A stretch of 64,000 bases of DNA. It comes from Actinostola sp. cb2023 (lineage: Eukaryota; Cnidaria; Anthozoa; Actiniaria; Actinostolidae). The position numbers and the translations under genes are program-made. Positions 14,366 to 24,683 of the stretch are shown one piece after another. The stretch is from the NCBI GenBank assembly GCA_033675265.1, contig JAUJYZ010000815.1, forward strand, positions 1-64,000, given 5' to 3'. Under the pieces are notes generated by a model. It saw nothing but the letters and a program-made list of their open reading frames with translations. It was not told the DNA's origin and made no database searches. How positions within the stretch are numbered: the first letter of the stretch is position 1; each line of letters opens with the position of its first letter.

Positions 14366-14524
14366 CACAAAAAAAAAAGTAATGTAGTTCGTAAGGTTTC
14401 ATCATCAAGCGTAAAAAGACTCAGAAAAATACTGAGCCCAGATCAGCCCAGACGGGATTTGAACCCATGACCTCCTGGATACTAGTCATAGAGGCACTCT
14501 AACCACTGAGCCACTGGGAACTCG
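14366..14524 (-). repeat. tRNA-derived SINE, minus strand
   Basis: The minus strand reads TGGCTCAGTGGTTAGAGTGCC (A box) then GGGTTCAAATCCCGTC (B box), with about 40 bases between, and ends in a T-rich tail. The acceptor strands pair only partly and the anticodon arm has an over-long loop, so it is a SINE head and not a working tRNA gene. Confidence 0.65.
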
Positions 14525-14619
14525 TGTGTTTGTTTTGTTCTTTTTGTTTGATAAGTTTGTTTTCAAATATAATTTGTTGAAATATAAGCTGATAGAAAAT
14601 GTTGGTTCATCTGAGAGAA

Positions 14620-14872
14620 AAATGTCTGAGATATTAGCCCGAGAAAACAGCCGTCCTTTCGCTCACTCCCCGGGGGCACTCTTTTGCGGAGTGACTCCGG
14701 GGAGTGAGCGAAAGGAGGGCTGTTTTCTCAGGCTACGGAGATATGGGAAGTTATAAATTGTAGTCCCATACAAAGTCTCTTATTGGTTCATACTGGTTGG
14801 AACGAATGCCAATAATAAGACAGGCTTTGTATGGGGACATTCTGGACTTTGCACTACAATATCTCTGAACCT
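14620..14872. repeat. Nested foldback element
   Basis: The inner arms GCCGTCCTTTCGCTCACTCC and GGAGTGAGCGAAAGGAGGGC pair around 14690. A second pair, CCCATACAAAGTCTCTTATT and AATAAGACAGGCTTTGTATGG, lies immediately right of it. No coding signal. Confidence 0.65.
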
Positions 14873-15197
14873 AATGCTCGTACATAAATGACATTTTGAC
14901 ACAAGCCAAACAAAAGTCAATCACATATCATTATGTGGTTTTCAAGTGATGTCATACTTTAGTAATCTATTGAAGCTACTGGTATTAGATTTAAATAGAT
15001 AGATTTGATTAGTATTTTAGTATTAAATTAAAAAGCTAAAAAGTCATATAGACATAGAACTACATGTACTGTATTTTTAAATACTATAAACTACATGTAC
15101 TGTATAATTAAAAGTAATTCTGTTTCACAGAAATATTGCTTGTACTCTAGTTAGATTACTAACTAATTATTCACTGTTACCCATGTTATACACAAGG

Positions 15198-15326
15198 CCC
15201 CGGTTGCACAAAAGGTGGTTAGCACTATCCACTATCGGATAAGTTCTACAGATACAATTAATTGGACAACTGCATCATTTTTATCCGTTTGATAGTGCTA
15301 GCCATCTTTTGTGCAAACGGAGCCTG
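15198..15326. repeat. Foldback MITE (GTTGCACAAAAGGTGG family)
   Basis: CCGGTTGCACAAAAGGTGGTTAGC is mirrored by GCTAGCCATCTTTTGTGCAAACGG. The centre contains ATCGGATAA and TTATCCG. The element at 59226-59407 has the same style of ends (TTGTACGAAAGGTGG / CCACTTTTCGTACAA). Confidence 0.75.
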
Positions 15327-15344
15327 GGTGGAGTGAGACACTGT

Positions 15345-15440
15345 GAAAGTAAAGTGTCTTGCTACAATGTGAGGAATTGAACCCAGGCCCTTTGACCCAG
15401 AGTCTGATGCTCTAGAGAACACTAGAACATCACAGCTTCC
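15345..15440 (-). repeat. tRNA-like SINE relic
   Basis: The minus strand contains a B box (GGGTTCAATTCC) and, 5' of it, a weak A-box-like stretch near CTCTAGAGCATCAGAC. It abuts the foldback element to its left. Incomplete. Confidence 0.4.
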
Positions 15441-15589
15441 ACAGGTTAAATAAAGCCGACTCTAATATATCTTCCTGTCACTACAAATTGTTTGTTATCT
15501 TCTGTCTATGACCTGTATTATCATGCATGGATTGAATTACCAAATAACATTGACTATTGTCTTTAAAGTACTCCTAGGCCCCTTTACAA

Positions 15590-15960
15590 TTGTATTAAAA
15601 ATTGAATGTACATGAACTGATTAGCAATAGGGTTAAGTATTTTTTTGTTTGAACATTGCATTTAGGAGTTATGGAGGCTTGAAATCTGGATATGCAAATC
15701 AGATGACGTCACCCCGGGCTTCATTTATTATTCAAAAACGCCCTTGTGCAAATTATTAATATTTTTGAACTCGTAAACTATTTTTGTAGACTATATAAAT
15801 TATTTCATATAAAAGTTTCCCCCATATCGGGGAAGGGATCTACTGAAAACAATGAAGTTAGGCAAAAAGCCTGGGGTGACGTCATCTGATTTGCATATCC
15901 AGATTTCAAACCTCCATAACTCCTAAATGCGAAGCTCAAATATAAAAATACTTAATCCTA
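15590..15960. repeat. Foldback MITE with GATGACGTCA arms
   Basis: Arms of about 80 bases: TAGGAGTTATGGAGGCTTGAAATC... and ...GATTTCAAACCTCCATAACTCC, including CAGATGACGTCACCCCGGGC against its mirror. Closely related to the larger foldback at 57698-58163, whose arms carry GAGGTTTGAAATCGCGATATGG and CAGATGACGTCA. Confidence 0.85.
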
Positions 15961-15975
15961 GAGCTGATCAGTTCA

Positions 15976-16412
15976 TTAACTACGCTTATCACTTGAGTGA
16001 GAAACAATGTTATTCGTACCTATGTTTTGCCATTAAAACTGTGATGTTGTTAGGGGCAACAGAGTATGTTTGGGTCTTTTTAATGAACTGGCGCACTGAA
16101 CATGTCTAGTCTGATACAAAACACGAGTATAAAGAAAGCAATAACCGTTGGAACAATTTTCGAATTCTTTGCACAGCATCTACATATAGCTATTACAATC
16201 ATTAGTGTCTTAATTTGGGAAAATTACAAAAACCAGATATGAAATATGACTTTAAATAACATAATTTACATGTTGTTATTGAGTCTTTGTCGAACGTAGT
16301 TTCTGCAACCTTCTGCCCTAAACACTGGTGATGTAACATGAAACATACTGCATTGTCCCTAACAACATAAAAAAAATACATTGTTTCTCACTCAAGTGAT
16401 AAGCTTAGTAAA
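15976..16412. repeat. Foldback MITE, about 437 bp
   Basis: Left arm CTTATCACTTGAGTGAGAAACA (from 15984) mirrors the right arm TGTTTCTCACTCAAGTGATAAG. A second inner pair, GTTGTTAGGGGCAACAGAGTATG and its mirror (16340-16366), supports a long stem. No protein motif. Confidence 0.85.
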
Positions 16413-16437
16413 GAACACTATTTTGCATGGCTTCCTT

Positions 16438-16554
16438 CTAATATTGACTAAACAATACATTAGTTGTGAACTATTTCTAATATTGACTAAACAATACATT
16501 AGTTGTGAACTATTTCTAATATTGACTAAACAATACATTAGTTGTGAACTATTT
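16438..16554. repeat. 39-bp tandem triplication
   Basis: Three perfect copies of a 39-bp unit with CTAATATTGACTAAACAATA. It begins just outside the foldback element on its left. The perfection of the copies suggests recent origin. Confidence 0.95.
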
Positions 16555-16743
16555 CTAACTAAGGTGTGTGACGTTGACAAGTGTGTCCACCTTTAATGTA
16601 TTCATATTATTTTGTCCCCATTACTATAGCCAATAAGCAAACAAAATAGCTATACAAACAGTCTATTGTTTTATGGATGAGTCCAAAAATTGCAAATACA
16701 TCAAAGGTGATCACATGTTACCTCAATGCACTGTAATCAACTT

Positions 16744-17796
16744 TACGATAATGAATGAGTTGCTGGTCACCAGGCCCTCTCATATTATCCCATCAATTGC
16801 AAAGGTTTCTGGGTATGGCAGGGGGCAAATAAAACAACATTTTCTGACAAAATGCTTATGGTTGAGTGAATTTAACTAGTTTGTTGCTATTATTATCCCA
16901 GCTCTTGATGCATACAATTCCCCATTTGTTTGTTGGCAATTATGTAAAACTCCTACATTGTAGTCATTTGGCTTGCAATGACATACATGTACAGTCATAC
17001 ATGTATTTTATCACTTTGTTTGTCCCCTAGCCTGCGAATACAGCCGCTTTTTGACGCTCGCCACAGGGGTCTCCCGCAAGAAGTGTCTGCGTTGTGAGTG
17101 CAGAATTCCTGTACTGTGACCTCTGACGTCATGACATCTCGTGTTGTAAATCTGATACAACACAGCCGCTCATGTTGTGAACACTAAATCCAAACGGCCT
17201 GAGTTTGTTGATTTGTAGCCTGTGAGTTGATTTGGCAACCATGTGCGAACTACAGGAATGATCTTGTCCCGTCGAAACAATATTTTGCCGAGCTTGTTTT
17301 AAATTTCTTGCAAAACGTGAATTGAAATCATAATCGTAGCAGAGCTTGTATTTCTGATTCGAAATCGTCTTCATTTACATACATGTAGACTTTAACTTTG
17401 ATTTTCATGGCCAAACTCACTGGTATCTTGAATATTATTGTAGAACACTGAGTGAATTTATTCATCTGTGGATATGATATGTTCAATACAATTGCCTGCA
17501 TCTCGACATTGTTATATTTTGTTCTGGTCGTTCTGGTTTCGGTGAGTTTAATTTATGCAAATAACAGAAATAATGCGATTACCAGCAAGCTGACCAATCA
17601 ACTTCTTTGACCAGAATCGGGTCAAATATGACGTCACAGTACAGGAATTCTGCACTCACAATGCAGACGCTTCTTGCGGGAGATCCCTGTGGCGAGCGTC
17701 AAAAAGCGGCTGTATTGGCAGGCTATTTACCCCCAGAAACCTTTGCGATGGGATAAAATGCGAAGGGCTGATGGCCAGCAACTCACTCATTTAAAA
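16744..17796. repeat. Nested foldback elements
   Basis: The outer arms are 16748-16830 and 17724-17795, sharing GAGTTGCTGG..., ATCCCATC and AAAGGTTTCTGGG with their mirrors. The inner element at 17027-17731 has long arms: ACAGCCGCTTTTTGACGCTCGCC against its mirror, and GTGCAGAATTCCTGTACTGTGA against its mirror. The inner element probably inserted into, or is an expanded form of, the outer one. It ends about 20 bases from the stop codon of the zinc-finger gene. Confidence 0.85.
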
Positions 17797-17814
17797 ACAC
17801 AAATTTGATTCAGA

Positions 17815-17820
17815 TTTATT
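17815..17820 (-). terminator. Poly(A) signal overlapping the stop codon
   Basis: The minus strand reads AATAAA, with the TAA stop of the zinc-finger frame inside it. If this signal is used, the 3' UTR would be only about 10 to 30 bases and would end in the arm of the adjoining foldback element. Confidence 0.6.
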
Positions 17821-18853
17821 GAGTATGTTTTCTGTCGAGATGGATTTTGAGGGTATTTCTGTACCGATAGGTTTTATCACACAAAGAACATTTGTATGGC
17901 CTCTCTCCAGTATGTGATGTTACATGATCAGCGAGGCTGTTTCTATGCCCATATTTCTTGTTACAATAAGAACACTTATATGGTTTCTCCCTAGTATGCA
18001 TTCTAAGATGACTAGTACGACTGTTATTATGTCTAAATTTCTTACCACAAATAGAACATACGTACGGTTTCTCACCAGTATGAGTTCGGAGGTGATTGGT
18101 GAGAATACATTTCATCCGAAATGCTGCGTCACAAAAAGAACACCCATAAGGCTTTTCTCCAGTATGTATTCGGAGATGATCAGTAAGGCTACGTTTCCGC
18201 TTGAATTTCTTGGCACAAACAGAACATGTGAATGGTTTCTCTCCTGTGTGGCTTAGAATGTGATAATTAAGAATACTTTTCGACATAAATGCCCTTCGAC
18301 AATGAGAACATTTAAATGGCTTCTCTCCAGTATGTTTTCGCACATGTGCGGTGAGGTTGCCTTTATGACAAAATCCTTTGTGGCAATAAGAGCATTTAAA
18401 TGGCTTGTTTCCAGTATGTGATCGGAGATGAACAATGAAGTGGCTTTTCCGGGGAAATATCTTATCACAATAAGAACATTTGTGTGTTAATTTCTTTTCA
18501 GTATGCCTTTGTAAATGAGCAGCAAAGTGGCCTCTATGCCGAAAAGTCTTTTCACATTGAGTACATGTGTATATTCCTCCAACTGGAATATCCGTACACA
18601 GCAATGACTGAATTTTTGACCATTTATTTACTTTTGTCTCATAAACATCTTCACATACAGAGCCAGGGACTTGTTCAATTTGCTCGGAATCCATTGCTCT
18701 TATCCCATCACTGGTAGCACTGTTGATAGTATCAGTTGCTGACAAGACTTGTTCAGTAGCATTTCCATGTCTTCCAGACTCCTGATTTGCTACACTGCAA
18801 ACATTGCTGTCTGATGGCTGATTATTGGTGGCTTGCTTGCTTCCTATTATTTT
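17816..18853 (-). CDS. C2H2 zinc-finger protein, nine fingers (terminal exon)
   Basis: Terminal exon of a minus-strand gene for a Kruppel-type zinc-finger protein, probably a nuclear DNA-binding regulator. The exon is set to start at 18853 because TATATTTTCCAG just upstream is a good acceptor. Extension of the open frame above it (to 18970) is intronic in appearance. Phase is 0, first residues KIIGSKQATNN. About 120 residues of acidic, serine- and asparagine-rich linker precede nine C2H2 fingers. Most are joined by HTGEKP-type linkers; the first linker, HTEKKL, is unusual and longer. The last finger has an H-x4-H spacing (HLDRKH) and the protein ends two residues later at TQ. The stop codon TAA lies inside an AATAAA signal (17820-17815). 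The upstream exon or exons with the start codon were not found. Target genes cannot be inferred. Confidence 0.88.
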   Translation of the reverse strand, partial: KIIGSKQATNNQPSDSNVCSVANQESGRHGNATEQVLSATDTINSATSDGIRAMDSEQIEQVPGSVCEDVYETKVNKWSKIQSLLCTDIPVGGIYTCTQCEKTFRHRGHFAAHLQRHTEKKLTHKCSYCDKIFPRKSHFIVHLRSHTGNKPFKCSYCHKGFCHKGNLTAHVRKHTGEKPFKCSHCRRAFMSKSILNYHILSHTGEKPFTCSVCAKKFKRKRSLTDHLRIHTGEKPYGCSFCDAAFRMKCILTNHLRTHTGEKPYVCSICGKKFRHNNSRTSHLRMHTREKPYKCSYCNKKYGHRNSLADHVTSHTGERPYKCSLCDKTYRYRNTLKIHLDRKHTQ

Positions 18854-19474
18854 CTGGAAAATATAAACTATTTCAATATATAGGACTACTGTATCTTCAT
18901 ATAAACAGCTACATTGTATTAAATAATAGCCTCCTAAAGCAGATGTGTGTCCAGGCTTCCGTTGAACCATTGAATTGACGGACCATTGAATTAGCCAATG
19001 AAATCACTTGTATTATCAGCATACTTTTGTGCTCAAAACAGTTCCCACACATCGAGTTATTTTTAGAGACATTGTGTTGCAAACCAAATTCATAATCCGA
19101 TGAATGATGATATTTTAAGTATTGTTTAATAAACGAGCAGGAGTGTTTTATCGAGTTTAAACCCAATAAAACACGATCTGCGAGTTTATTGGACAGCTTC
19201 AAAAACGATCTTCCAAAATAATACATTTTCGGATGATTTCAGTAAAAAACAGCAAGGAAAACACAAATATAGCAGTATCATGTTACTTCTAACGCCTCAC
19301 ACATGCGCACCAATACTACTAATATTCTCAAAAAGATCCCACATTTGAACGACGGTCCGAAAGTGTGACCAAGGAGCGATCTTTCCGGACAAGATATACA
19401 TTCAATAGTTGTTTGTGGGTTGGTATTGACATTTTTGTAGTTATATGAGTTTCCTCAACCCAAATTTATTGATC

Positions 19475-19511
19475 AACCAAGCTTTCGGGCTAATAGCCCA
19501 TCATCAGGGTT
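19475..19511 (-). ncRNA. Hammerhead ribozyme core, minus-strand copy
   Basis: Exact mirror of the core at 20267-20303, in the left inverted terminal repeat of the Penelope-like element. It shows the conserved CTGATGA and GAAA boxes separated by a GGGCT/AGCCC stem II. Transcripts of the minus strand, which is the coding strand of the element, would carry this copy. Confidence 0.75.
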
Positions 19512-19721
19512 AGAATAGTCAATCTTCAGTTACAATCAGCTGTTACAAACAAAAAACGCATGTACAAATACATGCGCGCATAACGTAGCGCGTGCTAATC
19601 ATATGCACAGACAAATAGAATGTAAACAATTACAGATAAGTAAATAAAATAAATAACATAATAGAAAAGATAAAAAATACTACAATGAGTTACATGATAA
19701 AACACAAATTACAAGCTAACA

Positions 19722-20160
19722 TTAACATTTGTTAATCAATGGAATATAATTGTTTGGAAGAATTCTACCGCTATCTCTATTGGTGATCGAATTAGTGTTC
19801 TTAGCTATTAATAATGACTCATGCCACTTCCTTTGGTGCCATCTTGACTCCTCTACTAATATTTTGGTGCTGTTCCAGGCGATAGAATGTCCTTTCTTGA
19901 TTGCATGCTCTGCTAAAGCCGATTTTTCTGGCTTGCAAAGCCGCACACTTGCTTCGTGTTCTTTCTTTCTCGTTGAAAGGGACCTTCCAGTCTCTCCGAT
20001 GTAAAGCGCGTCACATTCAGCACATGGTACCATGTAAACTACACCGGCCTTCTTGTCCGCAGTGACAATATCCTTGGGCTTGGAGAGTATCTGTCTTAGC
20101 GTTTGATGGGGTTTAACGCAGGACTTGATGTTATATTGTCCTAAGACTCGTTAAATCCTT
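19722..20160 (-). pseudogene. GIY-YIG endonuclease end of a Penelope-like polyprotein
   Basis: Remnant of the carboxyl-terminal part of a Penelope-like element protein. The frame is open from about 20150 through an internal methionine at 20033 and ends at 19722. Visible features are: a basic stretch (SCVKPHQTLRQILSKPKDI) corresponding to the region after the reverse transcriptase; VVYMVPCAECDALYIGETGR, the GIY-YIG core with its paired cysteines; RSLSTRKKEH, containing the conserved arginine; and KWHESLLIAKN, with the catalytic glutamate. In intact elements this endonuclease nicks target DNA for reverse transcription. The upstream reverse transcriptase is absent, and the frame is broken near 20155, so the copy is dead. 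Confidence 0.85.
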
Positions 20161-20266
20161 TCCGTTACTCCATGTACATATGGTAAAACTGCAAAACCCA
20201 GCAATTATATTTCTACACGCGTTTTTTGTTTGTAACAGCTGATTGTAACTGAAGATTGACTATTCT

Positions 20267-20303
20267 AACCCTGATGATGGGCTATTAGCCCGAAAGCTTG
20301 GTT
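20267..20303 (+). ncRNA. Hammerhead ribozyme core, plus-strand copy
   Basis: AACC-CTGATGA-T-GGGCT-ATT-AGCCC-GAAA-GCTT-GGTT. The CTGATGA and GAAA boxes are the invariant catalytic core. AACC and GGTT can form stem I, and GGGCT/AGCCC forms stem II. Stem III is only the self-complementary AGCT, so two transcripts would have to pair there. This is the short-stem-III, dimer-type hammerhead known from Penelope-like elements. The predicted cleavage is after T20299. Confidence 0.78.
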
Positions 20304-20418
20304 GATCAATAAATTTGGGTTGAGGAAACTCATATAACTACAAAAAAGATATACATTGTACGTCGTCCCGTACAGGGAACAGGGAGGTCAATGACACAAC
20401 ACCAATATGAGACCTTCC

Positions 20419-20803
20419 CTTATTAGTATTCTTTATATAAAGAATACTAATGAGGATGGCTTTATATATATTTATCGAATTCATGAATAATTAATGAGTT
20501 AAATACAATAGAAGGACATCTGTAAATCGGATACAGATTCGTCCTCATTTGCATTCAACTTTAAGTTCAATTTTCTCGGCCAAACTGCTTCCTATCATCA
20601 AAATTATAGTAAAACATCCACCTATACATCGTTGGATTCGATAAGTACTATACAATATTCGCGTCCGATCTGTATGGGATTTACAAACTCTCGCCTACGG
20701 CTCGAGTTTGTAAATTCCATACAGATCGGCTGCTCATATTTTATATAGTACAAAGCCATCCTCATTAGAATTCTTTATATAAAGAATACTAATAAGCAGT
20801 GCA
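20419..20803. repeat. Foldback MITE, about 385 bp
   Basis: TTATTAGTATTCTTTATATAAAGAATACTAATGAGGATGGC at the left faces GCCATCCTCATTAG...AAGAATACTAATAA at the right. An inner pair (GATCTGTATGGGATTTACAAACTC and its mirror) forms a hairpin around 20690. Non-coding. Confidence 0.85.
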
Positions 20804-21090
20804 TTACTGGGTATAAAGGTACAGTACATGCACGTGATGGATTTCGTCCTTCTGATTGGACGAATTGCTCATTAATTATGCATGAGTTTTTGAAATCCAT
20901 TTAAATGACCACAGATAATGATATTACATACTCCAAAGAAAATCATAAACGAGGACCACAGATTTAAGAGGTTCGTTCTGATTGGCTAATCCACTGGAAA
21001 GGAATGTGTGGTTCATCTGAGCAGACGCTGGTGGCTGGCGGAGTAAAACGGAAGCCTGGATATGCGTCTGCTTTAGGAGGCTATTAAATT

Positions 21091-22629
21091 AATGTTGACA
21101 ACAAATAGATTACATGTACATTTGTATCTAAGACCAAGAGGAATATCACTATTCGGGATTACTTTTTAAAAGTACAATGTATTGTAATTGTCTTCCCCAG
21201 CCTGGATTAGGTGTGACTACTGTATTTGCAGGTGGAAGTGTTTGTACATTGTAATTAATTCTTTAACTAGACCCTGTTAGCAGGGTTCACTCGTGCCCTG
21301 GTGCCGGATTGAACCAGTACATGCTAAGAACCAGAGTAGAATTGGGATCCCTGTGGAAGTGTCAGTGTGGGGGCTTTCTCAGTATATCACCGTCCTGAAT
21401 TCCTGAAAATTTGAATAACAATAGTTCATATTGTTGTATGCCTCGTTCTACAAAGAGTTCTTCATTTGAATAACAAAGGTTTTTCAGGATAGTGAAATTT
21501 TGTATACGAGTTTGATTTTTGCTTGAAAGCTTCCCTTTTCTACCTGGAACCAGCACATGTCGCAGTTATCTTTCGTGATCAATGCGGTATGTTTTATATT
21601 TCGCTCTTAGAGTGAAAATATTTGAACATTTTAAAAGTAAAATCAAGAGACCATTATCTTGGGGTGGTATATAAAAATGTATTCAACGAGTAAAGGTTGT
21701 TGTCGGTCAATTTTTTCATTTAGACTTCAAAATATAAAATACCATAAATATAAGCTTGTGGTTTCCTTTCTAGTACATGTAGAACACATAGACGTCCAGC
21801 TATTCGTGTGCTTATCTTCTTGGACGATAAGGATTTTCACTGAATGTTCGTGTGTGTAAGTTGTATAATTGGGCTTCCTGTGGTCATAGGTAGTCCAAAC
21901 GTAGAAATCAGTGGATCGTGACATCTTTGGATTTTCGTTCGGTTGGATCAGGAATGAGCTCTGATAAAACCTTCAAAGGGTATGAGATTCTCAAAAATGT
22001 ATTCACAACAGTAGTCTGAAAATTAAAGAACACGTTGGTGTAGAAATCTGAGCAAGAAATTGTGTTTTTGAGTGGTTTTGAGCGATTCGAAAATCTTCGT
22101 TCAACCGGTCATTTTATAGTTTTAAGTATGAGTTTGTTTGTTTCTCAAAAGCATTATTTTTCTATATCGTTCCCTAAAAAATACTAGAAATAAAGAATAA
22201 TAGTTGTTGAAGTCCCCTGTGTAGTTTTCTTGAGGTTTTGAGTTGTATTTATTCGATGTTGGTCCGAATTGACCAAAAGAGGTCCAAAAGATCGACAAAA
22301 CCAGGTAAATGATTTACAAAGACGAGAAAAGCATGGCATCGCAGCGGAACGAGTGGAATGTCCATGTGACTGTACGGCAAACACATTTCGATTGGTTCCC
22401 CACATACGATTCCCACGAAATTCGGCCGAATGATGGTTTGGACAATGAACTCATGGAATATCATTAAAAATCGTAATAAATCGGAACTTTTACGGAAAAT
22501 AATAGCATTTTGAACCAATCAGAGGCCCTGATTTAATTGAATTTAATTGGAGTAAAATAAGCCCTTACTGCGCAGCCATTGCCGTAGAGCGCTACAGTTC
22601 TTATCAGGAGCGTTACTTGATGGCATAAA
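21091..22629. other. Interval without a recognised gene
   Basis: AT-rich sequence with only short open frames on both strands that show no known motif. One GGGCTTCCTGTGG motif lies at 21871. I support no gene here. Confidence 0.5.
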
Positions 22630-24176
22630 TAGTTGTTGTTAAAATGGCTGTTGTTAATGGTTGTTGTTATTAATGGTTGTTGTTGTTAATGGTTATTGTT
22701 GTTAATGGTTGTTGTTGTTGATAGTTGTTGTTGTTGTTAATGGTTGTTGATAGTTGTTGTTGTTGTTAATGATTGTTGTTAATAGTTGTTGTTGTTAATG
22801 GTTGTTGTTAATGGTTGTTGTTGTTAATGGTTGTTGTTGTTAATGGTTGTTGTTAATAGTTGTTGTTGTTAATAGTTGTTGTTGTTGATGGTTGTTGTTG
22901 ATGGTTGTTGTTAATGGTTGTTGTTAATGGTTGTTGTTGTTAATGGTTGTTGTTGTTAATGGTTGTTGTTGTTATGGTTGTTGTTGTTAATGGTTGTTGT
23001 TGTTAATGGTTGTTGTTGTTAATTGTTGTTGTTAATGGTTGTTGTTGTTAATGGTTGTTGTTGTTAATGGTTTGTTGTTTGTTGGTTGTTGTTGTTATGG
23101 TTGTTGTTAATGGTTGTTGTTAATGGTTGTTGTTGTTAATGTTGTTGTTGTTGTTAATGGTTGTTGTTAATGGTTGTTGTTGTTAATGGTTGTTGTTAAT
23201 GGTTGTTGTTGTTAATGGTTGTTGTTGTTAATGGTTGTTGTTAATGGTTGTTGTTGTTAATGGTTGTTGTTGTTAATGGTTGTTGTTAATGGTTGTTGTT
23301 GTTAATGGTTGTTGTTGTTAATGGTTGTTGTTGTTAATGGTTGTTGTTAATGGTTGTTGTTGTTAATGGTTGTTGTTAATAGTTGTTGTTGTTGTTAATG
23401 GTTGTTGTTAATGGTTGTTGTTATTAATGGTTGTTGTTGTTAATGGTTGTTGTTGTTAATGGTTGTTGTTAATGGTTGTTGTTGTTAATGGTTGTTGTTG
23501 TTAATACATGTAGTTGTTGTTAATGGTTGTTGTTGTTAATGGTTGTTGTTGTTAATGGTTGTTGTTGATGGTTGTTGTTAATGGTTGTTGTTGATGGTTG
23601 TTGTTAATGGTTGTTGTTAATGGTTGTTGTTGTAATGGTTGTTGTTGTTAATGGTTATTGTTAATGGTTGTTGTTGTTGATGGTTGTTGTTAATGGTTGT
23701 TGTTAATGGTTGTTGTTGTAATGGTTGTTGTTGTTAATGGTTATTGTTAATGGTTGTTGTTGTTGATGGTTGTTGTTAATGGTTGTTGTTAATGATTGTT
23801 GTTGTTAATGGTTGTTGTTAATGGTTGTTGTTGTAATGGTTGTTGTTGTTAATGGTTGTTGTTGTTGATGGTTGTTGTTAATGGTTGTTGTTAATGATTG
23901 TTGTTGTTAATGGTTGTTGTTAATGGTTGTTGTTGTAATGGTTGTTGTTGTTGATGGTTGTTGTTAATGGTTGTTGTTAATGGTTGTTGTTAATGGTTGT
24001 TGTTAATGGTTGTTGTTGTAATGGTTGTTGTTGTTAATGGTTGTTGTTAATGGTTGTTGTTGTTGATGGTTGTTGTTAATGGTTGTTGTTGTCAATGGTT
24101 GTTGTTGTTAATGGTTGTTGTTAATGGTTGTTGTTGTTAATGGTTGTTGTTAATGGTTGTTGTTGTTAATGGTTGT
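22630..24176. repeat. GTTGTTGTTAATG minisatellite
   Basis: About 1.5 kb of irregular units of the form AATGGTTGTTGTTGTT, with unit lengths of about 13 and 16 bases and rare variants (GATGG, AATAG, CAATGG). It continues at 24495-24683 and, for a few units, at 25150-25175, having been split by two insertions. Confidence 0.97.
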
Positions 24177-24178
24177 TT

Positions 24179-24494
24179 TAATTTTAATTTAATAATTTTT
24201 TAATAATTTATTTATTCACGTAGAACACAAAAGAGCGTACAATAAAACTCGTGAGAACGTGCACGTGCTAAAAAATCTAAAATATAATATTATAAAAAGT
24301 ATATACTCCTAATCTATAATTAATTCAATCACCACCCCTACCAACCCAATATAAATATACAATAAAAACCCAAACTACTATAACTATATAATTATGATAA
24401 AAATTTAAATATTGATTACTCTATCTTAGCAAAAATTAGTGTCAAATATATATAAATTATGTATTGATATCAATATCTAGGTTAATTAAATAAA
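24179..24494 (-). mobile_element. AT-rich insertion, possible LINE 3' end
   Basis: An AT-rich block interrupts the TGTTGT minisatellite. Its left part reads on the minus strand as GTACGCTCTTTTGTGTTCTACGTG followed by AATAAATAAATT, which looks like a retroelement 3' end with its tail. No protein motif remains, so the class is uncertain. Confidence 0.4.
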
Positions 24495-24683
24495 TGTTGT
24501 TGTTAATGGTTGTTGTTAATGGTTGTTGTTGATGGTTGTTGTTAATGGTTGTTGTTGTTAATGGTTGTTGTTGTTGATGGTTGTTGTTGATTGTTGTTCA
24601 TGTTGTTAATGTTTGTTATTGTTAATGGTTGTTGTTGTTAATGGTTGTTGTTAATGGTTGTTGTTGTTGATGGTTGTTGTTAA

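Larger units (their letters stand above)
19391..20357 (-). mobile_element. Truncated Penelope-like retroelement with inverted terminal repeats
   Basis: The element (19403-20345) is flanked by an identical 12-base target duplication, AAGATATACATT, at 19391-19402 and 20346-20357. It carries inverted copies of a roughly 115-base terminal repeat (19432-19560 and 20217-20346), each with a hammerhead-ribozyme core. Between them, on the minus strand, is the carboxyl end of a Penelope-type polyprotein with a GIY-YIG endonuclease. The reverse transcriptase domain is missing. Inverted terminal repeats and 5' truncation are typical of this class. Confidence 0.85.
18918..21090. repeat. Large inverted repeat pair enclosing a retroelement
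   Basis: 18925-18965 (AGCCTCCTAAAGCAGATGTG...CCAGGCTTCCGTT) is mirrored at 21041-21085 (ACGGAAGCCTGG...GTCTGCTTTAGGAGGCT). The roughly 2.1 kb in between carries the Penelope-like element and a foldback element, so the pair may be the ends of one older transposon or two separate solo copies. The left copy lies in the intron just upstream of the zinc-finger exon. Confidence 0.6.

Noticed and set aside
14440..14524. Functional tRNA gene on the minus strand
   Set aside because: A and B boxes are good, but the acceptor stem pairs in only five positions and the anticodon loop is too long; better explained as a SINE head.
19722..20033. A cellular GIY-YIG nuclease gene
   Set aside because: Inverted terminal repeats, hammerhead cores and a target duplication place it inside a Penelope-like element, and its frame is truncated.
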